DNA of 64,000 nt from an uncultured Acetatifactor sp. (lineage in GTDB: Bacteria; Bacillota; Clostridia; Lachnospirales; Lachnospiraceae), in assembly GCA_947595925.1 (NCBI GenBank), contig CANQEV010000007.1:1-64000 (forward strand), in the 5' to 3' direction. Positions within the stretch are counted from its first letter, which is position 1; each line of letters starts with the position of its first letter. The translations under genes and the position numbers were made by a program. Under the pieces are notes generated by a model. The model was not told the origin of the DNA and did not search any database. It was given only the letters and a program-made list of their open reading frames with translations. Of the stretch, positions 53,537 to 62,768 are shown piece by piece.

Positions 53537-54316
53537 ATGAAAGGAATTATTTTAGCTGGGGGGTTCGGAACGCGTATCTCAGAAGAATCCGCTTATAAAC
53601 CGAAACCGATGATAGAAATCGGAGAAATGCCGATTCTCTGGCACATCATGAAAGGCTACTCCGCGCATGGAATTAATGAATTCATCATCTGCGCGGGCTA
53701 CAAGCAGCATGTCATCAAGGAATGGTTTGCGGACTATTTTCTGCACACTTCGGATATCACTTTCGACTTCACGCTTGGCAATGAAATCATCGTCCACGAT
53801 AAACATGCCGAGCAGTGGAAGGTGACAGTCGTGGACACCGGTTTGAACACAATGACAGGCGGGCGGATTAAACGTGTACAGAAGTATGTCGGGAGCGAGC
53901 CTTTTTGCCTTACATATGGCGACGCGGTGTCCGATGTGGACATCACTAAGCTAATTGAATATCATAAATCCCACGGCAAGATCGCGACGCTGACTTCAAT
54001 CAGCCTTGCTCAGCAAAAGGGTGTTTTAGATATCGATGACAGTGGCACAGTTATGGCTTTTCGCGAAAAGGACGACGAGGACGGATCGCTCATAAACGGC
54101 GGATTTATGGTCTGCACTCCCGAGATTTTTGATTATATCGATGGTGATAGCACTGTTTTCGAGCAAGGTCCGATGAAGCAGCTTGCCGCTGAAGGGCAGC
54201 TCAAAAGCTACTATCACGACGGTTTTTGGCAGTGCATGGACACCAAGCGCGAAAAGGACAAGCTTGAGGAGCTTTGGGCTTCGGGCTGCGCGCCATGGAA
54301 AATTTGGGAGGATTAA
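53537..54316 (+). CDS. rfbF: Glucose-1-phosphate cytidylyltransferase
   Basis: This enzyme makes CDP-glucose from CTP and glucose 1-phosphate. The 259-residue protein starts KGIILAGGFGTRISEESAYK, with PKPMIEIGEMPILWHIMKGY, IICAGYKQHVIKEWFADYF and FCLTYGDAVSDVDI, typical of RfbF. The ATG at 53537 after GATGGAGGATGT is used. The track start at 53474 is too long. It is one base from rfbG. The pair opens the CDP-deoxysugar route. Confidence 0.95.
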   Translation: MKGIILAGGFGTRISEESAYKPKPMIEIGEMPILWHIMKGYSAHGINEFIICAGYKQHVIKEWFADYFLHTSDITFDFTLGNEIIVHDKHAEQWKVTVVDTGLNTMTGGRIKRVQKYVGSEPFCLTYGDAVSDVDITKLIEYHKSHGKIATLTSISLAQQKGVLDIDDSGTVMAFREKDDEDGSLINGGFMVCTPEIFDYIDGDSTVFEQGPMKQLAAEGQLKSYYHDGFWQCMDTKREKDKLEELWASGCAPWKIWED

Positions 54317-55372
54317 ATGAATCTATCGTTTTATTGTGGCAAGCGGGTTTTTGTGACCGGCCACACTGGCTTCAAAGGAACATGGCTTTGCAAGATGCTT
54401 GTGAACGCAGGCGCGACTGTCACCGGCTACAGCCTTGAACCGCCGACCGAGCCGAATTTGTTCAGCATTTCCGGTCTTGACAACAAGATGAAAAGCATTA
54501 TTGCGGACATTCGTGATTTTGACAGGCTCAAGGCAGTTTTTACTGAGGTCCAGCCGGAAATCGTCCTGCATCTTGCGGCGCAGCCAATTGTCCGTGAAAG
54601 TTATAAGAATCCGCACTATACATACGAAACCAATGTTATGGGAACGGTCAATTTGATGGAATGTGTCCGACTGAATCCATGCGTAAAAAGTGTACTCAAT
54701 GTTACTACGGATAAAGTATACAAGAATAACGAGTGGTGCTGGGGCTATCGCGAGGATGAGCCCTTGGATGGCTTTGACCCGTATTCGAACAGCAAAAGCT
54801 GCTCTGAACTAGTCACTCATAGCTATATTAACAGCTTTTTCGCAGACAGAGGTATTGCCGTCTCGACAGCCCGCGCAGGAAATGTTATAGGAGGCGGAGA
54901 CTTTGCAAGCGACCGAATCATTCCTGATTGCGTCCGCGCAATGGAAAAGGGAAAGATGATATATGTGCGCAATCCGTACTCAACCAGACCTTATCAGCAT
55001 GTTTTGGAGCCGTTAGCGGTGTACCTGATGCTCGTCGCAAGGCAGTACGAGGATAAGCGTTACGCAGGTTTTTACAATGTTGGCCCTGATGACTGTGACT
55101 GCGTGACGACAGGTGATCTGGTCGACCTCTTCTGCAGGCATTGGGGAGACGGCGCTGAGTGGGTCGACCAGTCAGAAAAAAATGCCCCGCATGAGGCGAA
55201 TTTCTTGAAGCTTGACTGTTCGAAAATTAAGAGCATATTTGGCTGGGAGCCACGCTGGAACATCAACGAGTGTATGAGATATACAACGCAATTCTACAAA
55301 GCTTGGTTTGCGGGCGAGGATATCCCCACGGAGATGGATAGAGAGATTAGGGATTTTATAAATGAAAAGTAA
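54317..55372 (+). CDS. rfbG: CDP-glucose 4,6-dehydratase
   Basis: This SDR enzyme converts CDP-glucose to CDP-4-keto-6-deoxyglucose. It has 351 residues, the NAD loop VFVTGHTGFKGTWLCKML, Tyr-Lys in DGFDPYSNSKSCSEL, and RAGNVIGGGDFASDRIIPDC. Its C-terminus (HWGDGAEWVDQSEKNAPHEA, NFLKLDCSKIKSIFGW) is repeated as a decayed relic at 56857-57088. It overlaps the aldolase gene by 11 bases. GGGAGGATTAA precedes the ATG. Confidence 0.95.
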   Translation: MNLSFYCGKRVFVTGHTGFKGTWLCKMLVNAGATVTGYSLEPPTEPNLFSISGLDNKMKSIIADIRDFDRLKAVFTEVQPEIVLHLAAQPIVRESYKNPHYTYETNVMGTVNLMECVRLNPCVKSVLNVTTDKVYKNNEWCWGYREDEPLDGFDPYSNSKSCSELVTHSYINSFFADRGIAVSTARAGNVIGGGDFASDRIIPDCVRAMEKGKMIYVRNPYSTRPYQHVLEPLAVYLMLVARQYEDKRYAGFYNVGPDDCDCVTTGDLVDLFCRHWGDGAEWVDQSEKNAPHEANFLKLDCSKIKSIFGWEPRWNINECMRYTTQFYKAWFAGEDIPTEMDREIRDFINEK

Positions 55373-56435
55373 TCTTCAACTTCTTGACTGTACTCTCCGC
55401 GACGGGGGATTGGGTCTTGAAGATGCGAATAAAAACAGAATATCGGGGTTACGGTTTTCTCAGACGGATATTTTTGATGTGGCGGAAAATCTCAGCAAGT
55501 CAAAAATTGATATAGTCGAACTTGGCTCAGTCGAGATAACAGCTTCACCACACACCGAATTCGCAATCTATCAAAACATTGAGGCAATTTCCGAAACAAT
55601 GCCTAAAAAGAAATTGCCGAGTCAGATGTACGCCGCTTTGTATCGCGGACCGGATACCCCACTGGAAGATATACCCGAATGGAATCCGAATCTGTGTGAA
55701 GCTGTGAGGGTCATCATCCGCTATTCTGAGCTTCGGAAGTCACTTGACTTTTGCGCAGGTTTGTCCCAAAAGGGATATAAGGTTTTCGTCCAACCGATGC
55801 TTACGATGCGCTATATTGATGACGAAATTAAACAGCTAATCGATGCGGCAAATGATATGGGTGCATATGCGCTGTATATCGTCGACAGTTACGGATATAT
55901 GATGCCTGCAGATATCGAGCGTCTGTTTTTGGAGTATGATAAAGGTCTTGATAAGGATATTGCGATAGGCTTTCATGCCCATAACAATATGAATCTCGCC
56001 TTTTCAAATGCGCTTTCGTTTATAAATCGCGATATAGACAGGTGCCTCATCATCGATTCATGTGCGCTCGGGATGGGTCAAGGTGCGGGAAATCTTCAAA
56101 CAGAAATAATTGCGGGCTATCTGAACAGGAATTTCGGAAAGTCATACGACTACGGCGCAATACTTGATGTGTGTGAGATTATAGAGAAATATTGTGGAGA
56201 AATGCTTTGGGGATATTCGCTTACAAGGCTCCTTCCTGCGATACATAAGACGGCATATAAATATGCTGTTTCGTTCAGAAAACACTACGGACTGACATAC
56301 AGAGAAATTGACGAAATACTCGGAAGGATACCAGTAGAATTTGTACACAGATATACTCCTGAGAACGCAAAAAAGATTTTAGAGCTTTGCGGATATGGCC
56401 GCTCTCCTGATTTTGGAGGGAGCAATGGCTGGTAA
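55362..56435 (+). CDS. DRE-TIM (HMGL-like) aldolase, copy 1
   Basis: A metal-dependent aldolase-type protein of 357 residues, in the family of 4-hydroxy-2-oxovalerate aldolase and homocitrate or 2-isopropylmalate synthases. The DRE motif is LLDCTLRDGGLGLEDA, metal-binding histidines occur in AIGFHAHNNMNLAFSNALSF, and ALYIVDSYGYM fits the TIM barrel. It probably makes or splits a 2-oxo acid. It is co-translated with rfbG. A paralogue with the same motifs is at 58182, more AT-rich. It has moderate base composition. Confidence 0.85.
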   Translation: MKSNLQLLDCTLRDGGLGLEDANKNRISGLRFSQTDIFDVAENLSKSKIDIVELGSVEITASPHTEFAIYQNIEAISETMPKKKLPSQMYAALYRGPDTPLEDIPEWNPNLCEAVRVIIRYSELRKSLDFCAGLSQKGYKVFVQPMLTMRYIDDEIKQLIDAANDMGAYALYIVDSYGYMMPADIERLFLEYDKGLDKDIAIGFHAHNNMNLAFSNALSFINRDIDRCLIIDSCALGMGQGAGNLQTEIIAGYLNRNFGKSYDYGAILDVCEIIEKYCGEMLWGYSLTRLLPAIHKTAYKYAVSFRKHYGLTYREIDEILGRIPVEFVHRYTPENAKKILELCGYGRSPDFGGSNGW

Positions 56436-56454
56436 GTTCCGTAAATTCGGAAGA

Positions 56455-56850
56455 AAGTGTAAAAATGCAAAGTTAAAAAGGCCTTTTATTATTGTAAAGT
56501 TATAGACGAATTTCCTCCTTTTCCTTGTGCAGATTATACATAACAATCGGCCTATATCACAAGGTAAGGAAAGTCCGTATCGGAATCTTTCTCATGCGCG
56601 TATTTCTGGAAAAGAGAAAACTCGTCATCCAGGGTTTTCCAGTGTATGTAGTTATGTAGGTAAAGGATTAGTCTTTTTTAGTGGTGAGGGAAAAGGTGTA
56701 ATGTTCCACACAGACTGACCCGCAGACCAGAAGGACGCGCATACGGAAGTTTTCAAGATTACACATCCCGTAGGCGTTGCGCTTGATCTCTTTGATCCTG
56801 CGGTTAAGGTCTTCGCAGGAGGCGCTGGAATTTCTGCCGGGCAAGGCTTT
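56455..56850 (-). mobile_element. Deleted ISL3-type insertion-sequence relic
   Basis: The bases match parts of the ISL3-type element at 62415-62945. The shared pieces include CTTGTGCAGATTATACATAAC, TATCACAAGGTAAGGAAAG and GTTGCGCTTGATCTCTTTG, with the same order and orientation. The middle is deleted. The remaining minus-strand transposase end would read EELN/RIKEIKRNA-like sequence. No intact ORF survives. Confidence 0.75.
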
Positions 56851-56856
56851 TGGTAA

Positions 56857-57088
56857 AACACTGGGGAGATGGATTAAATGGGTTAATCAATATAACGATG
56901 GATCACATGAGGTCAATTTTCTGAAGCATGACTGCGTAAAGCTGAAAAATACATCTGACTAGAGACCCTGCTGGAATCTTGAAACAGCTATCGAAAAGGT
57001 TGTGGGGTGGAGCAAAGTTTGGTCGGCCAGTGGAGACATAAGGACTTGCATGGACAGCGAAATTAATGAGTTTTTGAATGCTATATAA
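56857..57088 (+). pseudogene. rfbG C-terminal relic
   Basis: The reading HWGDG, then after a one-base frame change KWVNQYNDGSHEVNFLKHDC, VKLKNTSD, a TAG at 56960 and, in the same frame, RPCWNLETAIEKVVGWSKVW ... DSEINEFLNAI, matches the last 75 residues of the rfbG at 54317. The N-terminal 270 residues are missing. It lies directly before the GT8 gene, so an older rfbG was once upstream of that gene. Confidence 0.8.
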
Positions 57089-57104
57089 GGAGTAACCTGG
57101 TGAA

Positions 57105-58130
57105 ATGAACAAGATTTTGAATGTAGCATATCATAGTAGCGACCTTTTTGCACCTATTCTTGGAACATCTATAGCGTCGCTCTTGGTGAACAATCAGGAA
57201 ATGGATGAGATAAATATATATGTAATACAAGATAATATTTCAATTGAAAATATTAAGAAGCTAGAGAATCTTACTGCTGAGTATGGACGAAAAATATATT
57301 TTATTGCTATGCCTGACATAGATGAACTACTTGGATTGAAATTAATACGCGCTAGTGATCGTTGGCAATTTTTCTCGTTTTGTCGTCTATATCTTGATAA
57401 ACTTTTACCGAAAACTGTACATAAAATTTTATATTTGGATAGTGATGTCCTAGTAGTAGATAGTCTACTGGAGTTGTGGAATTTAGATTTGAAAGAGTAT
57501 TGTGCAGCTGGTGTAATTGATTGCCTTGGTGAAAAATACTACAAAGCATTAAAAATTAACCAAAATGCAAATTATTGCAACAGTGGTGTTTTGATAGAAG
57601 ATTTAGACAAATGGCGAAATTATGAAATTGGTGACAAAGTAGTTGAGTATGTAAAATTATTTAATGGATATATGTATTTTGTTGAACAGACAGCATTAAA
57701 TGGAGCCTTACAAGATAACATATATATACTTCACCCGAGATATAATGTATATACGATTGAACAAGTATTAAATCGTAAAGAACGATTTTTGCTAAGAAGA
57801 AATATAAGAGGATATAAAGAAGAGGATATTCAAGATGCGGTTAGGCGTCCTGTAATTATCCATATGACCAGATTTTTCTTGGTTACAAATCGACCATGGC
57901 AAGAAAATACAAATCATCCTATGAAAGCAGAATTTTTAAAGTATAAAGCTGTTACTCCGTGGAAGGATGATCCGGAGTTTAAGGATATGAGAAGCAAAAG
58001 AGAGCGAATCATACAGAAGACAATTAATGTTTTACCTAAGAAGATAGTTTTACTAGTTGCAAGCTTTCTTTATAATGAAGTGCGTATATGGAGTTTAAAA
58101 GTTAACTTGAAAAAATATGGTGTGAAATAA
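57105..58130 (+). CDS. Family 8 glycosyltransferase
   Basis: A 341-residue glycosyltransferase of family GT8. The nucleotide-sugar site shows DRWQFFSFCRLYLDKLLP, then the DxD motif in VHKILYLDSDVLVVDSLLEL and YCNSGVLIEDLDKWR. GT8 enzymes retain configuration and transfer glucose or galactose to a growing chain. The gene is AT-rich, unlike the upstream rfbF-rfbG-aldolase block. AAGGAGTAACCTGG precedes the ATG. It is the only dedicated glycosyltransferase in view. More are expected elsewhere. Confidence 0.9.
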   Translation: MNKILNVAYHSSDLFAPILGTSIASLLVNNQEMDEINIYVIQDNISIENIKKLENLTAEYGRKIYFIAMPDIDELLGLKLIRASDRWQFFSFCRLYLDKLLPKTVHKILYLDSDVLVVDSLLELWNLDLKEYCAAGVIDCLGEKYYKALKINQNANYCNSGVLIEDLDKWRNYEIGDKVVEYVKLFNGYMYFVEQTALNGALQDNIYILHPRYNVYTIEQVLNRKERFLLRRNIRGYKEEDIQDAVRRPVIIHMTRFFLVTNRPWQENTNHPMKAEFLKYKAVTPWKDDPEFKDMRSKRERIIQKTINVLPKKIVLLVASFLYNEVRIWSLKVNLKKYGVK

Positions 58131-58181
58131 AAAGTGATACATAATATTTTTTGGTTTGCATGGTGACACAGGAGGACTAAA

Positions 58182-59219
58182 ATGTCAAGGAGTATTTCGT
58201 TGCTTGACTGTACCTTAAGAGATGGCGGAAATGGTTTTGAAGAGCTTTACTTTAAAGGGAACGCAGAGGCAGTGTTTGATGAGAGTGTAAAGAGTATAAT
58301 TGTCTCAGAATTAAAAAAATCTGGAATTGACATTGTGGAAATTGGTTCAATTCAGAGTACTAGTGATGATAGAAGGTGTTTTGCACAATATCAAACAATT
58401 GACGAACTGTCAGCTACAATGCCCAAGGAAAAAGAGGATACAACATTATTTGCTGGGATTTTTAGAACACCTGATGAACCAATTAGCTTGATACCTGAAT
58501 GGAGACCAGGGCTTTGTGAGGCCACAAGAGTAGTACTGCGGTATTCGGAATTGAAAAAATCATTAGATTTTTGCGAAGCCTTAGCTAATAAAGGATATAA
58601 AGTATTTATTCAGCCTATGGTGACTATGCGATATACCGATAATGATTTAAAGATGGTAATTGATGCAGCCAACCGAATGGGTGCATATGCGGTATATTTT
58701 GTAGATAGCTATGGATGTATGGACTTCAATGATGTTAAAAGATTATCCTCCATATACTCTCGTGAACTAGATGTTAATATAAAAGTTGGTTTTCATGCGC
58801 ATAACAATTTGAACATGGCATTTTCAAATGCGTTATGTTTTGTAGAAACATGTCAGGATAGGGATATTATAATTGACTCATGCTTACTGGGGATGGGATT
58901 AGGAGCAGGTAACCTACAGACAGAATTGATTGTCAATTATGCTAATAAAGAGTTGGGGAAGAAAATTAATTTGAATCATATTCTTCGTGCTTGTGAAGCA
59001 ATCAATCCGCTATTTAAAAAAGGACTATGGGGATATTCTCTAGAACGATGTGTTCCTGCATTACAGAAAGTAGCATATAAATATTCAACAGAATATATAA
59101 CAAATTACAATTTATCTTTGTCCGATATTTTTAGCCTATTAGAGGGTATGCCAGATGATTATCGGTATAGATATACAAAAGAATATGCAAAAGAATGGTA
59201 TGATTCAAGAATAAAGTAA
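58182..59219 (+). CDS. DRE-TIM (HMGL-like) aldolase, copy 2
   Basis: A paralogue of the aldolase at 55362, with 345 residues. The motifs are the same: LLDCTLRDGGNGFEELYFKG, VGFHAHNNLNMAFSNALCFV, and TRVVLRYSELKKSLDFCEAL, where copy 1 has VRVIIRYSELRKSLDFCAGL. The sequences are clearly close relatives although their base composition differs. It is followed closely by the TPP enzyme gene. A separate role, such as another substrate or a heteromer with copy 1, is possible. GGAGGACTAAA precedes the ATG. Confidence 0.85.
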   Translation: MSRSISLLDCTLRDGGNGFEELYFKGNAEAVFDESVKSIIVSELKKSGIDIVEIGSIQSTSDDRRCFAQYQTIDELSATMPKEKEDTTLFAGIFRTPDEPISLIPEWRPGLCEATRVVLRYSELKKSLDFCEALANKGYKVFIQPMVTMRYTDNDLKMVIDAANRMGAYAVYFVDSYGCMDFNDVKRLSSIYSRELDVNIKVGFHAHNNLNMAFSNALCFVETCQDRDIIIDSCLLGMGLGAGNLQTELIVNYANKELGKKINLNHILRACEAINPLFKKGLWGYSLERCVPALQKVAYKYSTEYITNYNLSLSDIFSLLEGMPDDYRYRYTKEYAKEWYDSRIK

Positions 59220-59242
59220 CAGAAAGAAGGTTAAGTGAAAAT

Positions 59243-60937
59243 ATGAAAGTGTGTACATACATTTCCAATTTTTTGGCCAGTAAAGGAGTAAGAGATGCGT
59301 TTGGTATTCCAGGTGGTGTCATCTTAGACTTTTTGTATGCTCTTGAAAAGAACGAAAGAATAATTCCGCATCTTAGTTATCATGAGCAGTGTGCAGTTTT
59401 TTCTGCTGGTGGATATGCCCAAGCTGGAGCTTCTCTTGGAGTGGCTTATGGCACCCGTGGTCCTGGAATAATGAATATGATAACAAGTATTGCTGATGCA
59501 TACTGTGACTCCATACCTATTATGGTGTTTACATCGCATGGGTATGATTTAAAAGCAGGAAAGATTCGAGTAATGTATAACCAGGAATTCAATTTAGAAC
59601 CAATATTTTCTACGATAACGAAGTATTATACACGAATTGATGATGTAAAAGAAGTAATAGCAAAAGTTTCAGAAGCGTATAATAAAGCTGCTACAGGGCG
59701 AAAAGGGCCAGTCGTGATTGATATTGCATCATGGCTTTGGGAAAAAGAAATAGAAGAACAGGATGAGATAATAGATGACAGCGAAGATAAGGATGTAGAT
59801 ATTAATGAAATTGTGCATATTATTCTAGACAGGATCCAAGCGAGCAAAAGACCTGTCATACTGGCTGGTGATGGCATTAAACAATCAGGAACAACAGATT
59901 CATTAAAGACATTTTCAGTGAATAACAAGATCCCTGTACTAACAAGTAGATACGCAGAAGATGTAATGGCTGAGTCGAATAACTACTATGGATACATTGG
60001 AAGTCATGGGATTAGAAGCGCCAATTTTATTTTGTCTAAAGCTGATTTAATTTTATCTCTAGGTAATCGCCTTGCCTTTCCGGTTGAATCTGAGAGCTTT
60101 AGACCTTTGATAGAAAGCACGAATATTATAAGAATAGATATTGATCAGGATGAGTTTGAACGGGAAGTTCCTGGAAGTGAAAATTATGTATGTAATCTAG
60201 AAAATCTTATGCCAATATTAGAGGGGAAGATTATTCATTATAATTGCGTCGACGAATGGGTAAATCTATGCGATGATTTAAAATTTATATTAAAAGATTA
60301 CGACTTAAATAAACCTATCCACATTATCTCTGACATAATGACCAGATTGCGGAATGATACAGTAATCACTAGCGATGTAGGTAATCATGAATTGTGGATA
60401 TCGAGGGCATATATCTGTGCAGGCATCAGTAATAGGATTATGTATTCAAAAACATTTGGAGCGTTAGGTTGCTCCGTTGCAAAGGCTATTGGGGCTTGGT
60501 ATGGAAGTCATAAACCCGTACTGTGCTTTGTTGGTGATCAGGGATTTCAAATGAATATTCAGGAGATACAGGAAATTGCTAAATCTCAGTTGCCAATTAC
60601 GATTGTGATTATCAATAACCAGTCATCTGGAATGATTAGGAGTGCTGAAAAGAAGAGATTTCATGGGGTTTATCTACACACAACAAAAGAAAGCGGATAC
60701 AGTACAGTTGATCTTGAAAAAATCTCTGCGGCATATGGAATTGATTATTATTCATACGAAAGGCTTTCTGAAGAAGAAAAAAAGTTCCTTTTTACTGCCA
60801 TTACTAAACCTTCTATCGTTGAAGTGCTAATAGATGAAGATGCAGATGTTTCTCCTAATTTGAGAAAGGGGGATGCCTGCCAGAATTTATTTCCATATAT
60901 TGATGAAGAATTATATAGTAAATTAAATAGTCTATAA
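59243..60937 (+). CDS. Thiamine-diphosphate-dependent enzyme (acetolactate-synthase-like)
   Basis: A TPP enzyme of 564 residues. The catalytic Glu lies in LSYHEQCAVFSAGGYAQAGA, and the TPP-binding motif GDQGFQMNIQEIQEIAKSQL ends in IINN. The family includes acetolactate synthase, benzaldehyde lyase and YerE, which transfers a two-carbon unit to a keto-sugar. Between aldolase copy 2 and an SDR, in a CDP-sugar locus, a branched-sugar role is more likely than amino-acid synthesis. The gene is AT-rich. The substrate is inferred, not shown. Confidence 0.82.
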   Translation: MKVCTYISNFLASKGVRDAFGIPGGVILDFLYALEKNERIIPHLSYHEQCAVFSAGGYAQAGASLGVAYGTRGPGIMNMITSIADAYCDSIPIMVFTSHGYDLKAGKIRVMYNQEFNLEPIFSTITKYYTRIDDVKEVIAKVSEAYNKAATGRKGPVVIDIASWLWEKEIEEQDEIIDDSEDKDVDINEIVHIILDRIQASKRPVILAGDGIKQSGTTDSLKTFSVNNKIPVLTSRYAEDVMAESNNYYGYIGSHGIRSANFILSKADLILSLGNRLAFPVESESFRPLIESTNIIRIDIDQDEFEREVPGSENYVCNLENLMPILEGKIIHYNCVDEWVNLCDDLKFILKDYDLNKPIHIISDIMTRLRNDTVITSDVGNHELWISRAYICAGISNRIMYSKTFGALGCSVAKAIGAWYGSHKPVLCFVGDQGFQMNIQEIQEIAKSQLPITIVIINNQSSGMIRSAEKKRFHGVYLHTTKESGYSTVDLEKISAAYGIDYYSYERLSEEEKKFLFTAITKPSIVEVLIDEDADVSPNLRKGDACQNLFPYIDEELYSKLNSL

Positions 60938-60951
60938 GAAGGTAAAATGCA

Positions 60952-61689
60952 ATGAATGACTTAACGAATAAAATTGCTCTAATTACTGGTGCGACCTCCG
61001 GAATAGGAGAAGCATGTGCTATACAGTTTGCTAAAGCAGGTGCAACGGTTATTGTTGCAGGTAGAAATAGTGAAAAAGGTAACTCCATAGTAGATGTTAT
61101 TGCTGCAGAAAGAGGACAAGCCGTATTTAGAGACTTGGACATTCAAAGTGATGAATCAATTAAAAGTGTAATTGATTTCATTACTTTGAAATATGGAAAA
61201 TTAGATATCCTCTTTAACAATGCGGGGATATATCCCATTTCTCCTACATTAGATGAGTTGACTAGAGATTTAGGTGCTTCAATCTTAGATGTAAATGTTT
61301 CTGGTACCGTCATGATGATACAAGCATGTTTGCCATTATTGAAAGCTAGCCATGGTGTGATACTTAATAATGCATCAGTTGCCGGGCTTCAATCATATTC
61401 AGCTGGTCAAAGCTATTTATATGCCGGGTCCAAAGCCGCTATAATTAAAATTACTCAGCTTATTGCAAAAAAATATGGAAAGCAAATCAGAGCTAATATA
61501 ATTTGTCCCGGGGTTGTAAGAACACCTATATATCATTATTTTGATGAAGAAAGATATAAAAGTAATATACCTATGGGCAGAGTTGGAGAAGTGGAAGACA
61601 TTGCTCAGGCCGCAAATTTCTTGGTTTCGGAAGACGCAAAGTTTATTAATGGAGCAGTTTTGACTGTAGACGGTGGTCAATCTTTGTAA
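60952..61689 (+). CDS. SDR-family oxidoreductase
   Basis: A short-chain dehydrogenase/reductase of 245 residues. The cofactor loop is LITGATSGIGEACAIQFAKA, NNAGIYPISP follows, and the catalytic Ser-Tyr-Lys are in NNASVAGLQSYSAGQSYLYA and GSKAA. It ends with FINGAVLTVDGGQSL. It is 14 bases after the TPP enzyme and last in the block. It could reduce a ketone on the sugar branch, as YerF does, or act in another step. It is distinct from the operon FabG. Confidence 0.88.
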   Translation: MNDLTNKIALITGATSGIGEACAIQFAKAGATVIVAGRNSEKGNSIVDVIAAERGQAVFRDLDIQSDESIKSVIDFITLKYGKLDILFNNAGIYPISPTLDELTRDLGASILDVNVSGTVMMIQACLPLLKASHGVILNNASVAGLQSYSAGQSYLYAGSKAAIIKITQLIAKKYGKQIRANIICPGVVRTPIYHYFDEERYKSNIPMGRVGEVEDIAQAANFLVSEDAKFINGAVLTVDGGQSL

Positions 61690-61897
61690 CAAACTTTTTT
61701 GAAATAAGTATAGAAGACTCGGTAAGACTAAATATATTACAGATATGAATCCGTGATTTTTCATATTTAAATTTGGGTTCTTTTAAGCCTGCTAACAAAA
61801 AGTCATGTATAGATTAAAAAATTTTGTACTTGCTTTTAAAGTATCAAAATAAGACCGCCTGTATTAGCCGGTTTGGAAAAGGGTATGTTGGATTGAT
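61690..61897. other. AT-rich gap after the SDR gene
   Basis: The 208-base AT-rich stretch carries no gene and no clear terminator hairpin was seen in it. Confidence 0.4.
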
Positions 61898-62310
61898 TCA
61901 ATTCAATTTTTCCTGCGTAGCCAGACATGCCTTGACTTTTCCGTAGTAGATCCGCAGGAACTTGTTTGCGCCGGCAGTCATATAGACATTATACGGCTTG
62001 CCCTCGGAACGCTTCCTATCCAGGAAATGGTAGACTTTGTCATCCGGCTTCGTCTTTAGAAGGATCGACATGACCTGGAAAAGGGTCCGCCTTAGACGGG
62101 CGGAACCGCGTTTGGAGGACTGAATGCTTTTTGAGACATGTTTTCCAGATTTATCCACGCCGGGATCGACACCCGCAAAGGCGTGATGGCTTCCCTTTGG
62201 GTGAACCGAGAGATGTTGCCAATCTCAGCGATGAGCTGCGGTCCCAGGGCCTTTCCGACGCCACACATGGCCATGCGTATCGTATTCCGTAAGCATGGAT
62301 GCAAGTTCAT
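61898..62310 (-). pseudogene. IS110-family transposase C-terminal relic
   Basis: On the minus strand the reading AMCGVGKALGPQLIAEIGNI, SRFTQREAI, then after one frameshift AFAGVDPGVDKSGKHVSKSI, QSSKRGSARLRRTLFQVMSI matches the transposase_20 C-terminal domain of IS110. The N-terminal DEDD part is absent and a one-base change near 62185 splits the frame. It marks the right edge of the sugar block. Confidence 0.8.
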
Positions 62311-62516
62311 TCAACTCGCACCATAAAAAAGTATAGTTTTCAAGCCTCTAGTAAAAATGTAAAACTGCAGGTTGAATCATAGAACAGTATGATTGAATCC
62401 CGGCAGACATTACAGGCGGGGTCAGAAATGGAAGGTGTTAAAAAAGCTCTTTTTATTGCAAAGATATAGATGGGATCAGCTCTTTTCCCTTGTGCAGATA
62501 GTACATAACGATCCGC

Positions 62517-62768
62517 TTACATCACAAGGTAAGGAAAGGCTGTATCGTAATCTTCCTCATGTGCATATTCCTGAAAAAGATTAAACTTATCATCCAGGGC
62601 CTTCCAGTGTATGTAGTCATGCTGGCAGCGGATCAGTTCCTCCTGCCTGCGGACATGCTGCGAATAGGAACTCAGATACCTGAGGGACTCATCGTATTCC
62701 TTCTGCAGCTGTATATATTTCTTTTTCAGCTGTTTGTACTGCTTTGCGAGTTTGTTTCTCTCATTCAT
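62517..62768 (-). CDS. Small coiled-coil ORF associated with the ISL3-type element
   Basis: An 83-residue protein, strongly charged and helical (KLAKQYKQLKKKYIQLQKEY, then DESLRYLSSYSQHVRRQEEL), with no known family. It starts with an ATG overlapping the transposase stop (ATGA) and so is translationally coupled. The related relic at 56455-56850 carries homologous bases, so the ORF belongs to the element and is not a host gene. Its function is unknown. Confidence 0.6.
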   Translation of the reverse strand: MNERNKLAKQYKQLKKKYIQLQKEYDESLRYLSSYSQHVRRQEELIRCQHDYIHWKALDDKFNLFQEYAHEEDYDTAFPYLVM

